In this document: piece by piece, positions 1 through 11,406 of the stretch
Layout: every line of letters starts with the position of its first letter
Numbering within the stretch: the stretch's first letter is position 1
From: Asparagopsis taxiformis
Taxonomy: Eukaryota; Rhodophyta; Florideophyceae; Bonnemaisoniales; Bonnemaisoniaceae
Length of the DNA: 64,000 bases
Assembly (NCBI GenBank): GCA_030407315.1
Contig: JALQPE010002471.1
Coordinates: 53,119-117,118 of the forward strand
Direction of reading: 5' to 3'
Notes under the pieces: generated by a model
What the model saw: only the letters and a program-made list of their open reading frames with translations
The model's database searches: none
What the model was told of the DNA's origin: nothing
Position numbers and translations under genes: made by a program

Positions 1-312
1 GCGGAGGGTGAACACAGGCGAGATACGAAGTGCAGTTAGAACCAGGGCTTCAGAAAGGGCGGAAAGTTGGTTTGGTGGCAAAGTGGTGCGGTCGAGTTGC
101 GGAGTGGAAATTAAGAGCGGTTCAGCAAAGGTTATAAGGGTAGCATCCACAGCTGCCAGCATGTGGAGTGAATTTTTGGCGAGCGCAGCTAGTTCAGCAC
201 GTGGAATGCGGTGCACATCTAAATCGTCCAACAGCGACGGAATGTTTTTGGATGGCGGTTGAGCGGCCACGCCGGTCTCGCGCAGACGCGCTAATGCTGC
301 TGCGACGGACAT
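1..312 (-). CDS. Unknown protein, N-terminal part (runs off window)
   Basis: An open frame starts at the ATG at 312-310 and reads leftward for 104 codons without a stop to the window edge. The product is helix-friendly and rich in Ala and Leu, beginning MSVAAALARLRETGV, with no motif I recognise. Third positions are biased toward C and T as in the neighbouring clathrin gene, which supports real coding. It is head-to-head with clathrin heavy chain across about 390 bp, so the two may share a promoter region. The stop and most of the gene are missing, so I give no function. Confidence 0.6.
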   Translation of the reverse strand, partial: MSVAAALARLRETGVAAQPPSKNIPSLLDDLDVHRIPRAELAALAKNSLHMLAAVDATLITFAEPLLISTPQLDRTTLPPNQLSALSEALVLTALRISPVFTLR

Positions 313-703
313 GATGTGGAAGAATGGCAGCGGGACGGGAGAGGGAGCGGGGCGGGGTGGGGGCGAGGACGACGAGCGGGACTATGACATAGCGAGGTTG
401 GGCGGATCGGCGGCGGTGGCGTGGCTGCTATTGATGCACAATTGATCGAAAAAATGTGGTTGAAAATCGGCAGCTGATTGGTCGAGTATGACTCATCAAG
501 TGCCGTGAACAGGTATGATGTGCAAGAGTTGAACATGACTCCAGCAGGCGAGAAATCGGCATTCGCTGTCTGACTGATGTCTCATGCCGCACAATTGAAT
601 TGGTATAACATTGCAAGCTGGAAAACTTGCATCTTGCAACGCATTCACATGAGGTAACATTCTCCCCAACACATCTCACTTGCAACACCAACTGATTCTC
701 AAA
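313..703. promoter_or_regulatory. Divergent intergenic region
   Basis: This is the gap between the divergent starts of the unknown gene at 312 and clathrin heavy chain at 704. It must contain both promoters and 5' UTRs. I see no clear TATA box and no ORF of substance. The call rests only on gene layout. Confidence 0.4.
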
Positions 704-3700
704 ATGACCTCCACCGCCCCAATCAAACTAAAGGAGGCCTTTTCAATGCTATCAGTTGGCGTTGATGCATCCTCTCTCACATTCGCAAACGCCTCAATTT
801 CATCCGATCGCTACGTCGTCGTTCGAGAGCCTTCCTCACTTCTGCTTCTCGACACCGCCAATCCCACACACCCCACCCGCCGCCCATTCTCCGCCGATGG
901 TGCTCTCATGCACCCCACCCGCGACCTTGTCGCCCTCCGCATGGGCGTCAACGTCCAGCTCTTCGACCTCGTCGCCAAGAGTAAAATCAACGTCGCCGTC
1001 ATGCCCGATGCAATTTCATTCTGGAGATGGATCTCAGATCATACCCTCGCACTCGTCACCGCCACCGCCGTCTATCACTGGGCCCTCGAGTCCACCAATT
1101 CCGCCCAGCCCGTCAAAATTTTCGACAGACATCCCAATCTCCTCGGCTGTCAAATCATTAGTTACACAGCCGATCGTTCGGAAAAATGGCTCAGCGTTGT
1201 CGGTATCCGCGCAGCCGACGCCGCTATTGAAGGTACCCTCCAATTATTCTCCGTCGATAAGAATCTTTCGCAAATTCTCAGCGGCCATGCTTCCGCATTT
1301 GCCTATTTGCAGCTCCCCACTTACGAAGCTACCCTCTTCGTGTTTGCTTCTCGACAACTCAAAGGCGAAACCGTAGAGTCCATTCTTCGGATAATCGAGG
1401 TGGGTGGTAATAGCGAGTTTGGCAAGCTCTCAACCGACATCTACTACCCACCAGAATTTCCCAATGATTTCCCAGTTGCCATTCAAATCTCTACCAAGTT
1501 CCCCTCCGTCATCTACCTCATAACCAAGATGGGCTTCCTGCACTTGTACGACCTCGAATCCGCGAAATGTATATATATGAACCGCGTATCCGACACCACA
1601 ATCTTCGCTACAACTCCGCACAAGTCCTCCGGTGGTGTCATCGGTCTCAACAGAAAGGGTTCCGTCCTGCTCATGTCCGTCAACCCCGAAAACGTCATCC
1701 CTTACGTTCGCGCCAAATTGCAGGACGAGCAACTTGCTGTTGCTCTCGCCTCGAGAAATGGCTTTCGCGGCGCCGAGAGCGGATTTGCGGAAAACTTTGA
1801 GGATGCAATGGACGAAGGCTCTTATTCCCGTGCAGCACAACTTGCCGCAGAATCGCCCGGCGGTTTCCTGAGAACAGTGGACACGATAAATCGATTTCGT
1901 GCAATACCGCAAGATGATCCAAACGCACCTCCGCCAGTCCTCATCTATTTTCAAACATGTCTTGACAGAGGCAAGCTGAACAAGGTAGAAACCATCGAAC
2001 TTGGCAAGCAACTTGTGTCTACCAACAAGGTTTCGTTGTTGGAAAAATGGATTAAAGAAGACAAGCTTGATTTTTCAGAAGAACTTGGTGATGTCGTACG
2101 CCCTGCCTCTCCGATTATTGCTCTTGGTGTGTTTATTAAAGCTGCCGCACACGATAAAGTCATGCAGTGTATGATTCAGACTGGACAGACTTCCAAAGTT
2201 GCGCTCTATGCGAAAAAGGTTGGGCTGAAGATTTCGCATAGAGAACTTGTCGACATGGCCGCCAAACACAACCCGCAAGCAGCACTAGAAATTGCAAGCA
2301 ATACGAGTAATGCACTTGTGCTTGCAGATCCGGCAAAGAGAAAAGAAACTATTGAAGACATTGCTAAAATGGTGGATATGTTTCTCGCAAAGGGGATGCT
2401 CAACGAAGCTACAGCCCATGCTATGGATACGTTGAAGGATGAAGCAGAAGAAGGCGAAATCCAAACCAAAATTCTGAAAGCCTGTTTAGTAAATGCTCCT
2501 GCTGTTGCGGATGGAATCTTGTCCCAAGACATTTGGCATCATTTTGATTCGTTCAAGATTGCAATGTTGTGTGAGCGAGCCGGCTTGTTCCAACATGCTC
2601 TCGAACATTACTCGGACCTTTCTGACGTCAAGCGTGTGATCACCAACACGCATGTAATTAACCCCGAGTTTTTGCTCAACTACTTTGGAACCATAAGTCC
2701 AGAGGACCAGCTAGAAGTGCTTCAAGAGCTGATTACTTCGAACCCACGAGCAAACATTCGCCTCTGTGTCAACATCGCCGCCAAGTACACCGACGTCATA
2801 GGTGGACCGGAAAAAGTCATTCCAGTGTTTGAATCAGTGAAGAAAGTGCCAGATGCACTGTTCTATTACCTCGGTGCTATTGTTGTGTTTTCCGATGTAC
2901 CAGAGGTTCACAACCGCTTCATTCAAGTGGCAGTGGAATTGCATCAATACAATGATGCAGACAAGGTCACTCGAGAGTCGAACTGTTATGATGCCGAAAA
3001 GATGAAGAACTTTTTGAAGAATGCACGCCCGAGAGACCCACGGCCGCTCATCAACGTATGCGATCGCTTTGGATATGTTGACGAGCTGGTGAACTATTTT
3101 GTAAAGCACCGACAAATGAAGTTTATCGAGGGATATGTGCAGAGAGTGAACCCTACACAGTGTCCTGCTGTCGTTGGGGCGCTGCTCGACAACAGGGGAA
3201 TGAATGAAAGGGGCATTCAGAAGCTGATCATGAGTGTCAAAAACATGGTGCCAGTTGAAGAGCTTGTTGAAGCAGTTCAAAGTCGTGGAAAGTTGAAATT
3301 ACTGCACGCATTCCTCGAAAGCCGTATAGCGGACGGAGCCACAGACGCTGGAGTCCATACTGGCATCGCAAAGGTGTATGTCGAAATGAATTTGAATGCT
3401 CAACATTTCCTTGAAACGAATGCATATTATGATTCTCGGGAGGTCGGCAAATTCTGTTCGAAACGAGATCCGTTCTTGGCATTCATTGCGTACAGGAGAG
3501 GACAATGTGACGAAGAAGTATTGGAGCTAACGAATGATAATTCACTGTTCAGGGAACAAGCCATATATGCAGTTGATCGTGCAGACAGCGAACTGTGGGC
3601 AAAGATATTTTCGGAGAAGAATCCATTCCGACGACTAGTTGTCGACCAAGTGATATCAACAGCTTTACCAGAAAGCAAAAAGCCGGAGAAGGTGTCGGCA

Positions 3701-5887
3701 GCCGTAAGGGCGTTCCTCGAAGCGGGAATGCCGGATGTTTTGATGGAAATGCTAGAAAAGCTAGTTATGCAAACAAGCAACACAGCATTTGCTCGCAATA
3801 CCAACTTGCAGAACTTGCTGATCCTGACAGCAGTCGGGGCGGCACCAGAGCGGGTAATGGAATATGTACGACGGCTGGACAACTATGACGGCCCTGATGT
3901 AGCTCCGTCGTGCATTGGTGCGGGTCTGTTCGAGGAAGCATACGCGATATATTACAAGTTTGAGAAGTTTGATGATGCACTAGACGTTTTGCTGGAGCAT
4001 ATCAAGGATTTCGACCGCGCAGAAGAGTTTGCTGTGCGCATGGACAGAGCAGATGTGTGGCAGAGATTGGGTGTTGTGCAGCTTGAACACGGTGTTGTCG
4101 CGAACGGAATCAAGAGTTTGATACGAGCGAAGGATGTGTCACACTATGCAATGGTTGTCGATTCATGTGTGAATGATGCGGAAACACGAGAAGATTTCAA
4201 AATGGTCGCCAAGTTTATGCGCATTGCACGTAAGAAGATCAGAGAACCGGAGTCTGCACGGATCGCGATCGATACGGAGCTAGTGTACTCTCTGTGTCGA
4301 TTGGATGCATTGACGGAGGTTGAAGAATTTATCATTGCTCCTGGACACTTTGCGAATCTGGAAACTGTCGGGGATAGATGTTTCGACGTTGAGCTGTACA
4401 TAGCGGCGAAGATGATGTTCCGTGCGGTACCCGAGTACTCGAAACTGGCTCACACGCACATTATGCTTCGCGAATACAAAGAAGCGGTGTCGGCAGCGAA
4501 GAAGGCGAACCGGATTGCGACATGGCGAATTGTGTGCTTTGGATGTGTGGACGGGTTGGAGTTTGCGTTGGCGGCCGTTTGCGCAATTCGTCTATTGGTC
4601 GAGGTGGAGGAAATGCAAGAAGTGATTGATTACTATGAAGAACGCGGGCACTTCCAGGAAATCATTGATGTGATTGAGTCTGGATTGAATTTGTCAAGAG
4701 CACATGCGGCAATGTTTACAGAGATGGCCATATTGTTGACCAAGTATCGCGAGCATCAAGTGCTCAACTTTTGCCGGATGTGGCATGGAAAGCTGAATGT
4801 GGCCAAGGTTTCGCGTGCGTGTGAGAGAGCACATCTATGGGAGAGCTTGGTATTCCTGTACATGCAATACAATGAATATGACAATGCGGCCAACGTGATG
4901 ATGGATCATTCGGCGAGTGCGTTTACACCGGGAGAGTTTTTGGATGTGATTTCCAGAGTTGGTATTATGAGCGTGATGTATCGATCTATTGACTTTTACC
5001 TCGGGGAACAGCCGGAATTACTAGAAGACCTGTTGAACGTTTTGGCGCCGAGAATCGACGGCTCGCGAGCGGTATCCATGCTGCGACGGGCGCGACGGGA
5101 AGAATTTGGGGATCTGGGATGTTTGCCGTTTGCGCAATTGTATCTGGAGAAGATTCAGTCTGCGGATGTACCGGAAGTGAACGAAGCACTGAATGCGGTT
5201 TACATTGCGCGTGGGGACACGAAGAAGCTGCGACGTTCGGTGGACGAGTTTAAAAACTTTGACCAAATCTCGCTGGCATCGGAGCTGGAAACGGAAGAGC
5301 TATTGGAATTGCGTCGGATATCGGCGCATATCTATGCGCGCAACGGACGACACGAGCAGGCGATAGAAATGGCCAAGCGGGACGTGCTGTACGCGGACAT
5401 GATCAGCGCGATTGGGGCGTCCAAGGACGCGGAGCTGGCGGAAATGTACGCGGGATATTTCGGGGAGAAAGAAATGCGCGAATGCTTTTGCGCGCTATTA
5501 TACGCGTGCTACGAGTTTTTCCCGCCGGACGTGGCGATGGAGTATGCATGGCGGGGGGAACTGCGAGAATTTGCGATGCCGTTTTTGATTCAAACGGTCG
5601 CGGAGGCGGGGGCGCGTCTGACGGGTCTGGAGGACGAGCGGCGGACGAAACGGGAAGTGGAGGCGGAGCGGAAGCGCGAAGAGGAAGAAGAGCTGGAGGA
5701 TGTATCGGTGCTACTGTACGGGCTGCCGGCGCAACAGCAACAAATGCTGCTGACATACCATCAGACGGGCGGTGGCGTTGTTGGCGGCAGTGCGATGGAG
5801 GGCGAGTCGAGTCATGTGCCGCTGATTGGATGGAATGGGCAGATGGCGGCTGCATATTCGACGTTTGCGCAAGGGCGACTGTATTGA
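704..5887 (+). CDS. CHC1: Clathrin heavy chain
   Basis: This encodes the triskelion leg of the clathrin coat, which drives vesicle budding from the plasma membrane and trans-Golgi. A single intronless frame gives 1727 aa, against about 1675 in animals. I start at the ATG at 704, because the product then begins MTSTAPIKLKEAF, matching the family N-terminus (x-PI-x-hydrophobic-x-E); the frame is open upstream to 680 but has no ATG. Residues 1-330 form the seven-blade propeller, followed by the linker and then the long array of alpha-helical CHC repeats (about 540-1550). The C-terminus has a charged, Glu-rich stretch and a Gln/Gly/Ser-rich tail, somewhat longer than usual. The 5' half is C/T-biased at third positions and the 3' half G/A-richer. 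Confidence 0.97.
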   Translation: MTSTAPIKLKEAFSMLSVGVDASSLTFANASISSDRYVVVREPSSLLLLDTANPTHPTRRPFSADGALMHPTRDLVALRMGVNVQLFDLVAKSKINVAVMPDAISFWRWISDHTLALVTATAVYHWALESTNSAQPVKIFDRHPNLLGCQIISYTADRSEKWLSVVGIRAADAAIEGTLQLFSVDKNLSQILSGHASAFAYLQLPTYEATLFVFASRQLKGETVESILRIIEVGGNSEFGKLSTDIYYPPEFPNDFPVAIQISTKFPSVIYLITKMGFLHLYDLESAKCIYMNRVSDTTIFATTPHKSSGGVIGLNRKGSVLLMSVNPENVIPYVRAKLQDEQLAVALASRNGFRGAESGFAENFEDAMDEGSYSRAAQLAAESPGGFLRTVDTINRFRAIPQDDPNAPPPVLIYFQTCLDRGKLNKVETIELGKQLVSTNKVSLLEKWIKEDKLDFSEELGDVVRPASPIIALGVFIKAAAHDKVMQCMIQTGQTSKVALYAKKVGLKISHRELVDMAAKHNPQAALEIASNTSNALVLADPAKRKETIEDIAKMVDMFLAKGMLNEATAHAMDTLKDEAEEGEIQTKILKACLVNAPAVADGILSQDIWHHFDSFKIAMLCERAGLFQHALEHYSDLSDVKRVITNTHVINPEFLLNYFGTISPEDQLEVLQELITSNPRANIRLCVNIAAKYTDVIGGPEKVIPVFESVKKVPDALFYYLGAIVVFSDVPEVHNRFIQVAVELHQYNDADKVTRESNCYDAEKMKNFLKNARPRDPRPLINVCDRFGYVDELVNYFVKHRQMKFIEGYVQRVNPTQCPAVVGALLDNRGMNERGIQKLIMSVKNMVPVEELVEAVQSRGKLKLLHAFLESRIADGATDAGVHTGIAKVYVEMNLNAQHFLETNAYYDSREVGKFCSKRDPFLAFIAYRRGQCDEEVLELTNDNSLFREQAIYAVDRADSELWAKIFSEKNPFRRLVVDQVISTALPESKKPEKVSAAVRAFLEAGMPDVLMEMLEKLVMQTSNTAFARNTNLQNLLILTAVGAAPERVMEYVRRLDNYDGPDVAPSCIGAGLFEEAYAIYYKFEKFDDALDVLLEHIKDFDRAEEFAVRMDRADVWQRLGVVQLEHGVVANGIKSLIRAKDVSHYAMVVDSCVNDAETREDFKMVAKFMRIARKKIREPESARIAIDTELVYSLCRLDALTEVEEFIIAPGHFANLETVGDRCFDVELYIAAKMMFRAVPEYSKLAHTHIMLREYKEAVSAAKKANRIATWRIVCFGCVDGLEFALAAVCAIRLLVEVEEMQEVIDYYEERGHFQEIIDVIESGLNLSRAHAAMFTEMAILLTKYREHQVLNFCRMWHGKLNVAKVSRACERAHLWESLVFLYMQYNEYDNAANVMMDHSASAFTPGEFLDVISRVGIMSVMYRSIDFYLGEQPELLEDLLNVLAPRIDGSRAVSMLRRARREEFGDLGCLPFAQLYLEKIQSADVPEVNEALNAVYIARGDTKKLRRSVDEFKNFDQISLASELETEELLELRRISAHIYARNGRHEQAIEMAKRDVLYADMISAIGASKDAELAEMYAGYFGEKEMRECFCALLYACYEFFPPDVAMEYAWRGELREFAMPFLIQTVAEAGARLTGLEDERRTKREVEAERKREEEEELEDVSVLLYGLPAQQQQMLLTYHQTGGGVVGGSAMEGESSHVPLIGWNGQMAAAYSTFAQGRLY

Positions 5888-6950
5888 TTGCGTATGATTA
5901 CGGTTGTAAAGGAAGGGTAGCGATAGGGTTTTCTATAGGCAGAAACACGCAAATCGGCGCATGAGGGTTTTGTAGCACACTTTGCAACACGAAAACGTGA
6001 CACGTTTATTGGATGCACGCACCGCCGCAAGGACGGAATCGTGTGCTGCATGGAAACAGCGTAAACGAAAAGGTTGCAGTCGTGAGACGCCGATGCAATA
6101 TAATGTGAGCGAGCGAGCAAGCGAATGAGTGAGTCGTGTTCTCGTGCGTAACAAACGACACGTACATGGGCGTCGAGAGGCCGAGACGAGACGGCGCGGC
6201 TGACTGACTGACATATGGTTGTGCTTTCTCACCAAGAATAGACGAGCGATTGGACGACACGACCAGCCGCTGTATGATCATGATTACCTTGAATAATGAT
6301 GCACATTCCACCGCTGGAAGAACGGCGATCGCGCGCGACGCGACGCCGCATACACTCGCGCTATGACGGTTTGGCAAAGGGAAAGATTTAAATCGGACAT
6401 TCCACGTTGTGCAGAGAGATGATGGCGATTGCATTGCATTGCATTGCATTGCGTGGGTGCATGCGCAACACGCTGACAGGTATGTCACGATTTATAGAAA
6501 CGACACACATCCAATCCGTCCAGACCAGTGCAGCCAGTCACTACGCCCAAACTGTACTGCAACCGACCCGTCCACGTCGCAAATGCACGCACACTCTCCG
6601 TTCCACACACACCCGCTCGCTGTGCCGTATCCAACACCGCCGGACACCGCAACGCCGCGCGAGACCTAGACAGCGTGTACCCGTATAAATATCGCGCATC
6701 AACCTCCGCCGGGCACCGCTCCGCACGCGCGCCCCACCCCTGTTCGCATGACAGGAGGTGGTATGGGACGTGTGACAGGTGTACCACAAATGTACTTGTA
6801 ACTCCTCTGATCTTTCCCCGCCCCGTCTTCTATGATATCCCCCACCACACAGATGCTCTTGTTATCGTCCAATGTTTTTTGCTTAAAATAGCTCCACTGC
6901 ATACGAGCAACCTACACTTGCTCTTCTCCCATTATTCACATCTTTATAAC
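5888..6950. other. Intergenic region, no gene seen
   Basis: About 1.1 kb downstream of clathrin. Short ORFs exist on both strands but none has coding character. It contains a pentanucleotide microsatellite and a TATA-like run near 6683 (tataaata) with no convincing ORF after it. It may hold the clathrin 3' UTR and an unrecognised non-coding transcript. Confidence 0.4.
6428..6452 (+). repeat. (ATTGC)5 microsatellite
   Basis: Five perfect tandem copies of the pentamer ATTGC, read directly. The next base is G instead of A, which ends the array. Confidence 0.9.
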
Positions 6951-9400
6951 CCAGCAAATTGCTGCTGCTAACGTGGCCAACACGATCTCTGTTAATTTTC
7001 ATTTCCTTTAATAAAAATTACGAAAAGTCCGCGCCGCACCGTAAATTTCGACACCGTACAATTGAAACATGTTTGACGACAATCACTATTCAACATCGTG
7101 ACCCATCCTTGATTTTGTACAAAACTGTTGCATAAAACGTACAAAAGCAAGATACAAACGTGATCCCATTAAATGGAAAGAACTTTTGGTTACTATCACT
7201 TGTCTTTAGTCTGCAACAATACATGATACGCAGCCAAGGCGTCTTTGTCCTCTTGAATGATTCACGCCCAAATTCCTCTTAACAACATAATTAGTCATAG
7301 CACACGATTTTAATCATATTTTAAATTTTTAATGCAAGTGTATCGATAAGCATATGTATCAATTTACCAACACCATTATCCTCTATATGAAAATATCCAT
7401 ATCTCCATTTACATTTCTTAATCACTACATATATTAGTCCCAAGAGGTTTAGAGAAAATCTTACATCATCACCATCAAATACACTAGACCAGAGCACTTC
7501 AATTTTGTTCTCTACTATTATTGATAGTTTCATTCCTTTCAAGGGAGTCAATTAAGGGTCTGGACCCAATGATTAGCAAATTTCAATATTTGAATTCTAC
7601 CTCTTATGCAAATACATTTCTGTTGTTCCCTAGAACATGATATTTCATAGAAAAACTTTCTATTGACAGCCTTTGCAAGTACTCATTTAGTCCCCGAGGT
7701 GCTCGTACATGAATATCGTGCACTCGGTAATTCCAACATATACACTCGATATACATCCATCATACCCATGGTTCACCCATTTTCTATTCTGCAAAACTAT
7801 TGAGGACAACTTTCAGATATCCAAACTTCTTTACTCGTTACTTCTCCAGCTTCAAGTTTCACGACAAAAAACGATTAATATTCGTGTAATCAGATATTAA
7901 ACTGCCCAGTCTCTTGTTACATTGACATATACACTCGATATACATCCATCATAACCATGGTTCACCCATTTTCTATTCTGCAAAACTATTGAGTACAACT
8001 CTCAGATATCCAAACTTCCTTACTGGTTACTTCCCCAGCTTCAAGTTTCACGACAAAAAATATTAATATTCGTGTAATCAGATATTACACTGCCCAGTCT
8101 CTTGTTACATTGAAATGTTTGTTTTTGCAACAGATGGGAAACCCTCAGAGCATTTTCTGTGTACGAGAGAAGAGCTAAATTCGAGAAATATATTTTCATG
8201 TCATTTTTTTATTTCTCCCACGTCCATATTTTTATTCCATCCATAGTTGAAACTGATGAACCAATACATTTTTTGTTCCTGAATAATCTTCCATTTCTTT
8301 CAAATTTTATGCACTCTCTGTTTCCTACTCCTCGTTCAATTTTTCCTCTGCATGTAAACATTCATAATGAAAGCTACTAGACTTTGGTTTTTAGAGCTTC
8401 TAGCCGACAAAACGTGTCAAATTAAGACAGAATCTCTTACAAAGATTGAATTTCGTTTCTAACATTTCCCTATTGACATAGAGGTCAAAATATTCGCCAA
8501 ATGTCTAATTGACTGCAATCGTCAACGGGAAAGAGCTTTGGACCGATATCTTCATGAGTGGAATTACTCCGAGAAAATAGCGATTTCCTCAAAATTTCTT
8601 GTGCGTAGTTGAGCACTCATTTACTCTGTGCTCTTTATTCACTCCATAATGTTCATCACAGTTTTCCTGGTACACGGATAATTACTCTCTACTATCACTA
8701 AATCTGATAAGACCTACAAAAGTATCTCAATTTCAGGAGGAATACATACTTTGCAAGAGTAAACAGAAATCGAAAAGTATTTGAGATCTTCATTTCGTCC
8801 CAAAAGCTTGGGTAGGTAGATGAAATACTTTTTTGCGAAGTTTAACTTTGACTGGGAACATAAAAGTTCTGCGATATTCTCATTTTGAATCGGAAAAGAC
8901 TTTTACCAGAAAGCTTCGTCATCTTTTCAGAAATAAACGTCATTTGAAGATGGGAAATTTTTGAACTCTGTAGATCACTATTTCCTAGCGGTATATTCTC
9001 TCAAACAAAACGCAGATGGCATACGAGAAAATGGAATCAACGATGATTATATAGTACTATTTGAGGCTCAATTGGGCTGATATATTTATCAGAACTTAAA
9101 TCTGAACAGTAATATGTTTCATATACTCTATATAATTCAATTTTATCACAATTAGTGGAAGTTGCTCTTGATAAATTGCTTGGATATGTAATCCATGCTT
9201 CCAATCCTTTTTATGGATATGGAAGTATTCATTATTCTTTTGAAGTGTCGGTTATCTTCTTTCATCATTTTTGTAGGACTTATTTCTCGCTGCGAAGCGA
9301 TAGAATTCTCCGGAAACGGAGTAAAGCAAGCGAAAAAGAGGAAAGCGCCGATCCATTGAGTACGCTGTAGAAATTATCTCCAATAAGCGGTGATCCGTCG
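6951..9400. other. AT-rich gene-free region
   Basis: About 2.4 kb of markedly AT-rich sequence with no ORF over about 85 codons and no similarity I can recognise. It includes the 189-bp tandem duplication. The composition contrasts strongly with the GC-rich genes either side. It could be a decayed transposon block. Confidence 0.4.
7736..8112 (+). repeat. 189-bp tandem duplication (two copies)
   Basis: Copy 1 is 7736-7924 and copy 2 is 7925-8112. Both begin acatatacactcgatatac and end ctcttgttacattg. They are adjacent with no spacer and differ at only a few positions, including one 1-bp deletion in an A-rich run of copy 2. No ORF spans them. Confidence 0.9.
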
Positions 9401-11406
9401 GATTACGAAAGGAGGAAAATGATTAATACTCGAGGATCTAGTCCTGCAACGGCCTTCAACTAAAACGTCGGTAGAGTGGTAGAGCGGGTCTTCCGCGAGA
9501 TTCCTCCGACCAGGATTATTTCAGTCTGCCGTCCCCAACCTACTTGAAGTTTTGCTGGGCTCGCGAATCCTCTGAACGGAGTATCTCCTTGTGCGAGTCG
9601 AACCGGATGGGGTGCGCGACTGCCAGAGCCGGATCTGGTCTTACTACGTCGCGGTGGGAGTCTCCAGAACAGCCGTGACTCGGCGTCACGACGCGTTGCG
9701 GTTTTTTTGCGGTTCACGCGCGACGGAACACGATTGGGAATCGTAGATCTACTGTCCCGAGAGAGGTTGCGCGCTGAAGAGCGGTTTTAAGGCGCTTTCC
9801 AGGCGAATAGGATCTATTCTACAATAGTACTGACTTTATTGTGTCCGTTGCGGTGGGTCACCGTACTGAATACGTTAAAATCGGATCTTGGCTGGCCAGA
9901 ACCGATGGTACCGGCCAACCAGTCGGGTAGAACTTGTGGTCCCTACAAATTCCCCACTACACTGACACTGTTCGTGTACTTCTACTACAGTAAACTCATA
10001 TTGAAACTATAGCGAATAGTGTCACTACTAGTGTAGAATGACGTGTACACGCGCCGGCGTACATGTGTTAGAAGACTCGCGTCCCTGCTGTCGCCCCGCG
10101 CTACTACACGTGTCTGTGGATTCAAGTTAACATTCGCGCCAACCCTTCGTCATCCCTCGCTCGCGGTGCCCGTTGTCTTAGCTTCCCGACCTTTGAGCCA
10201 CGTCCCGTGCGCACTGGCGACGCTTCAGCGAACTACCCAGGTCGTTGGCTGTTTTGATTGCAAATTAATTTTCATTCGCCCCTTCCTGCGAAGCGCAGTG
10301 TCCCACAATTGTCATGAAGATGGAGTACAGAGGTAACTTTGAAACCTTTCTATGATGCTGACCTGCACGTTGAGGAATAGTAAATGAAATGTGTCTCTAC
10401 TTTAGCTTTCATGGAGTTTTATTTCGTATCAAATGTCCAACGTCAATAAAATACTGTTCGTTGATACTGATGCACGATTTTGGGGGAACATTGAAAGCTT
10501 GCCCGATCGTTAAACCAATGGCCACCGCTTTTTATTCTTTTGCAAGTGAGGATGGTAAAATGTTTTTTTCGAGAAAGATATTAAATTGATCAGGGCAGAG
10601 AGGCCTGTACTGAACTGGATTTGATTTGGTAGAAGGCGAATTGTATGTCATACATGGTATATTTTTTTCGGTTAATTTTTTACAAGCAAAAGATATTGTG
10701 TAACTGGAAGTATGGTGGCCAGTCGTGTACTCGATGAATTTGTTCATGATCATAAGCAACTGGAAAGACGAATATCAAAGGCGGAGTGGATATGAAAGGT
10801 GGATGGAAATGGTATTTTAGAGACGAGTGGAGTGTTTGTGAGTGTGTCATGGGCACAGTCTGTACGCACGGTGGGCTACGTCGGCTAATGAGATGTAGGT
10901 GCGTCTATCGTGGAAAGTGGGATTTAGGGTCACGCGGGCGCAAGAGGGACGCTCCTGTCTGGGGGCACATTCTAATGTCCGATGGAGGCGTAGATAGCAA
11001 TCAATCATCACACTGCGTCAAAGACTCGATACTCATCGATGCCAATTCATCGGTCCACGGCGCATGGGTGTATATTGCTGTGATTGACTGACACAAATAT
11101 GTCAAAATCGCATTTTCTCCCCTCAAATCATAAGTGCGTTGCGTGACTTCAACGCGCCTGCCATCAGCGACGCTCACTTAAACAAAACCAGCGCAGCGCA
11201 GCGCCATACCCACGCGAGTCGAGACGACACCAATCCAGACGTTGAGCGCAACGCGACACAACAATTATGTCTATTTATCAATGCACGCCATGGCGTCTCG
11301 GTGCGCATGTCGGTCGCTCGCTACAGCACCACCGCTCGGTCGTCCGCCCGCTTGCCCGCCCGTCCCCCTGCCGCTGCCGCTGCGCTAATCCCTAAATCGC
11401 CCCGCC
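9401..11406. other. Gene-free region upstream of unknown ORF
   Basis: About 2 kb without a supported gene. The part from about 9440 to 10020 is more GC-rich than its left flank and may be a mobile-element remnant. From 10021 to 11406 only short, unconvincing ORFs occur. The last 150 bp before 11407 are C-rich and probably hold the promoter and leader of the next gene. Confidence 0.35.

Noticed and set aside
680..703. Upstream extension of clathrin heavy chain from TTG
   Set aside because: Not an ATG, and the family N-terminus fits the ATG at 704; the same reasoning moved the starts of CLP1, the coiled-coil gene and antisense ORF-a.
9460..9590. A tRNA-like or SINE head (ggtagagtggtagagcggg and hairpin gcgg-ccgc)
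   Set aside because: An A-box-like string is present, but there is no T-arm at the right distance and no acceptor stem.
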